A DNA stretch of 7,337 nucleotides from Perlabentimonas sp046542995 (GTDB lineage: Bacteria; Bacteroidota; Bacteroidia; Bacteroidales; Tenuifilaceae): assembly GCA_046542995.1 (NCBI GenBank), contig JBKHAH010000119.1, positions 1 through 7,337 of the forward strand, written 5' to 3'. A program made the position numbers and the translations under genes. The notes under the pieces were generated by a model. The model was not told the origin of the DNA and made no database searches. It saw only the letters and a list, made by a program, of their open reading frames with translations. This document shows, in pieces, positions 7,305-7,337 of this stretch (the first letter of the stretch is position 1; each line of letters opens with the position of its first letter).

Positions 7305-7337
7305 TAATTTTAGCGATTGATTGCAGTTAAGGAAATG
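7305..7337 (+). promoter_or_regulatory. Possible promoter and start codon of the next gene at the right edge
   Basis: TAATTTTA at 7305-7312 matches TAnnTTTG except for its last base. It is followed 22 bases later by an ATG that forms the last three bases of the window, preceded by AAGGA, a plausible ribosome-binding sequence. Nothing of the coding region is visible, so this is only a pointer for the adjoining sequence. Confidence 0.3.

Overview
The window looks like chromosomal DNA from a member of the Bacteroidota. Three things point there. The partial gene at the left edge encodes a secreted protein of a style familiar from that phylum (N-terminal QGFNYQA motif, collagen-like G-x-y triplets, GIGTTTPTEKLEVAG motif). 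The promoter-like sequences fit the phylum's TAnnTTTG -7 element and there are no clear Shine-Dalgarno sites. The rightmost gene is a TPR/SpoIIE sensor phosphatase of a type common there. The order cannot be fixed from this sequence alone.

Layout from left to right. Positions 1-1363 (minus) hold the N-terminal part of a secreted, collagen-like repeat protein whose C-terminus lies beyond base 1. Positions 1364-1554 are an AT-rich spacer with a short inverted repeat in the leader of that gene. Positions 1555-2730 (minus) encode a complete 12-helix MFS transporter. Positions 2731-2866 are a divergent promoter region. Positions 2867-4447 (plus) encode peptide chain release factor 3 (prfC), complete and with all GTPase motifs. 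Positions 4448-4572 are a short intergenic region with a promoter-like site and small inverted repeats. Positions 4573-7098 (plus, GTG start) encode an 841-residue membrane protein: a periplasmic TPR array, one membrane helix, a cytoplasmic coiled coil and an intact PP2C-type SpoIIE phosphatase. Positions 7099-7337 are non-coding, with a 3' hairpin and, at the extreme right edge, a possible promoter plus ATG of the next plus-strand gene.

The four genes do not form an obvious pathway. The two minus-strand genes are 191 bases apart, and prfC and the phosphatase gene appear to have their own promoters. No mobile element, tRNA, rRNA or CRISPR array was seen. The items most worth a second look are the ~41-residue FAVGG repeat, whose copies are near-identical in protein but diverged in codons, the TPR-SpoIIE sensor phosphatase with no visible partner, and the constant 19-20 base spacing between promoter-like octamers and start codons, which supports the GTG start of the phosphatase gene.
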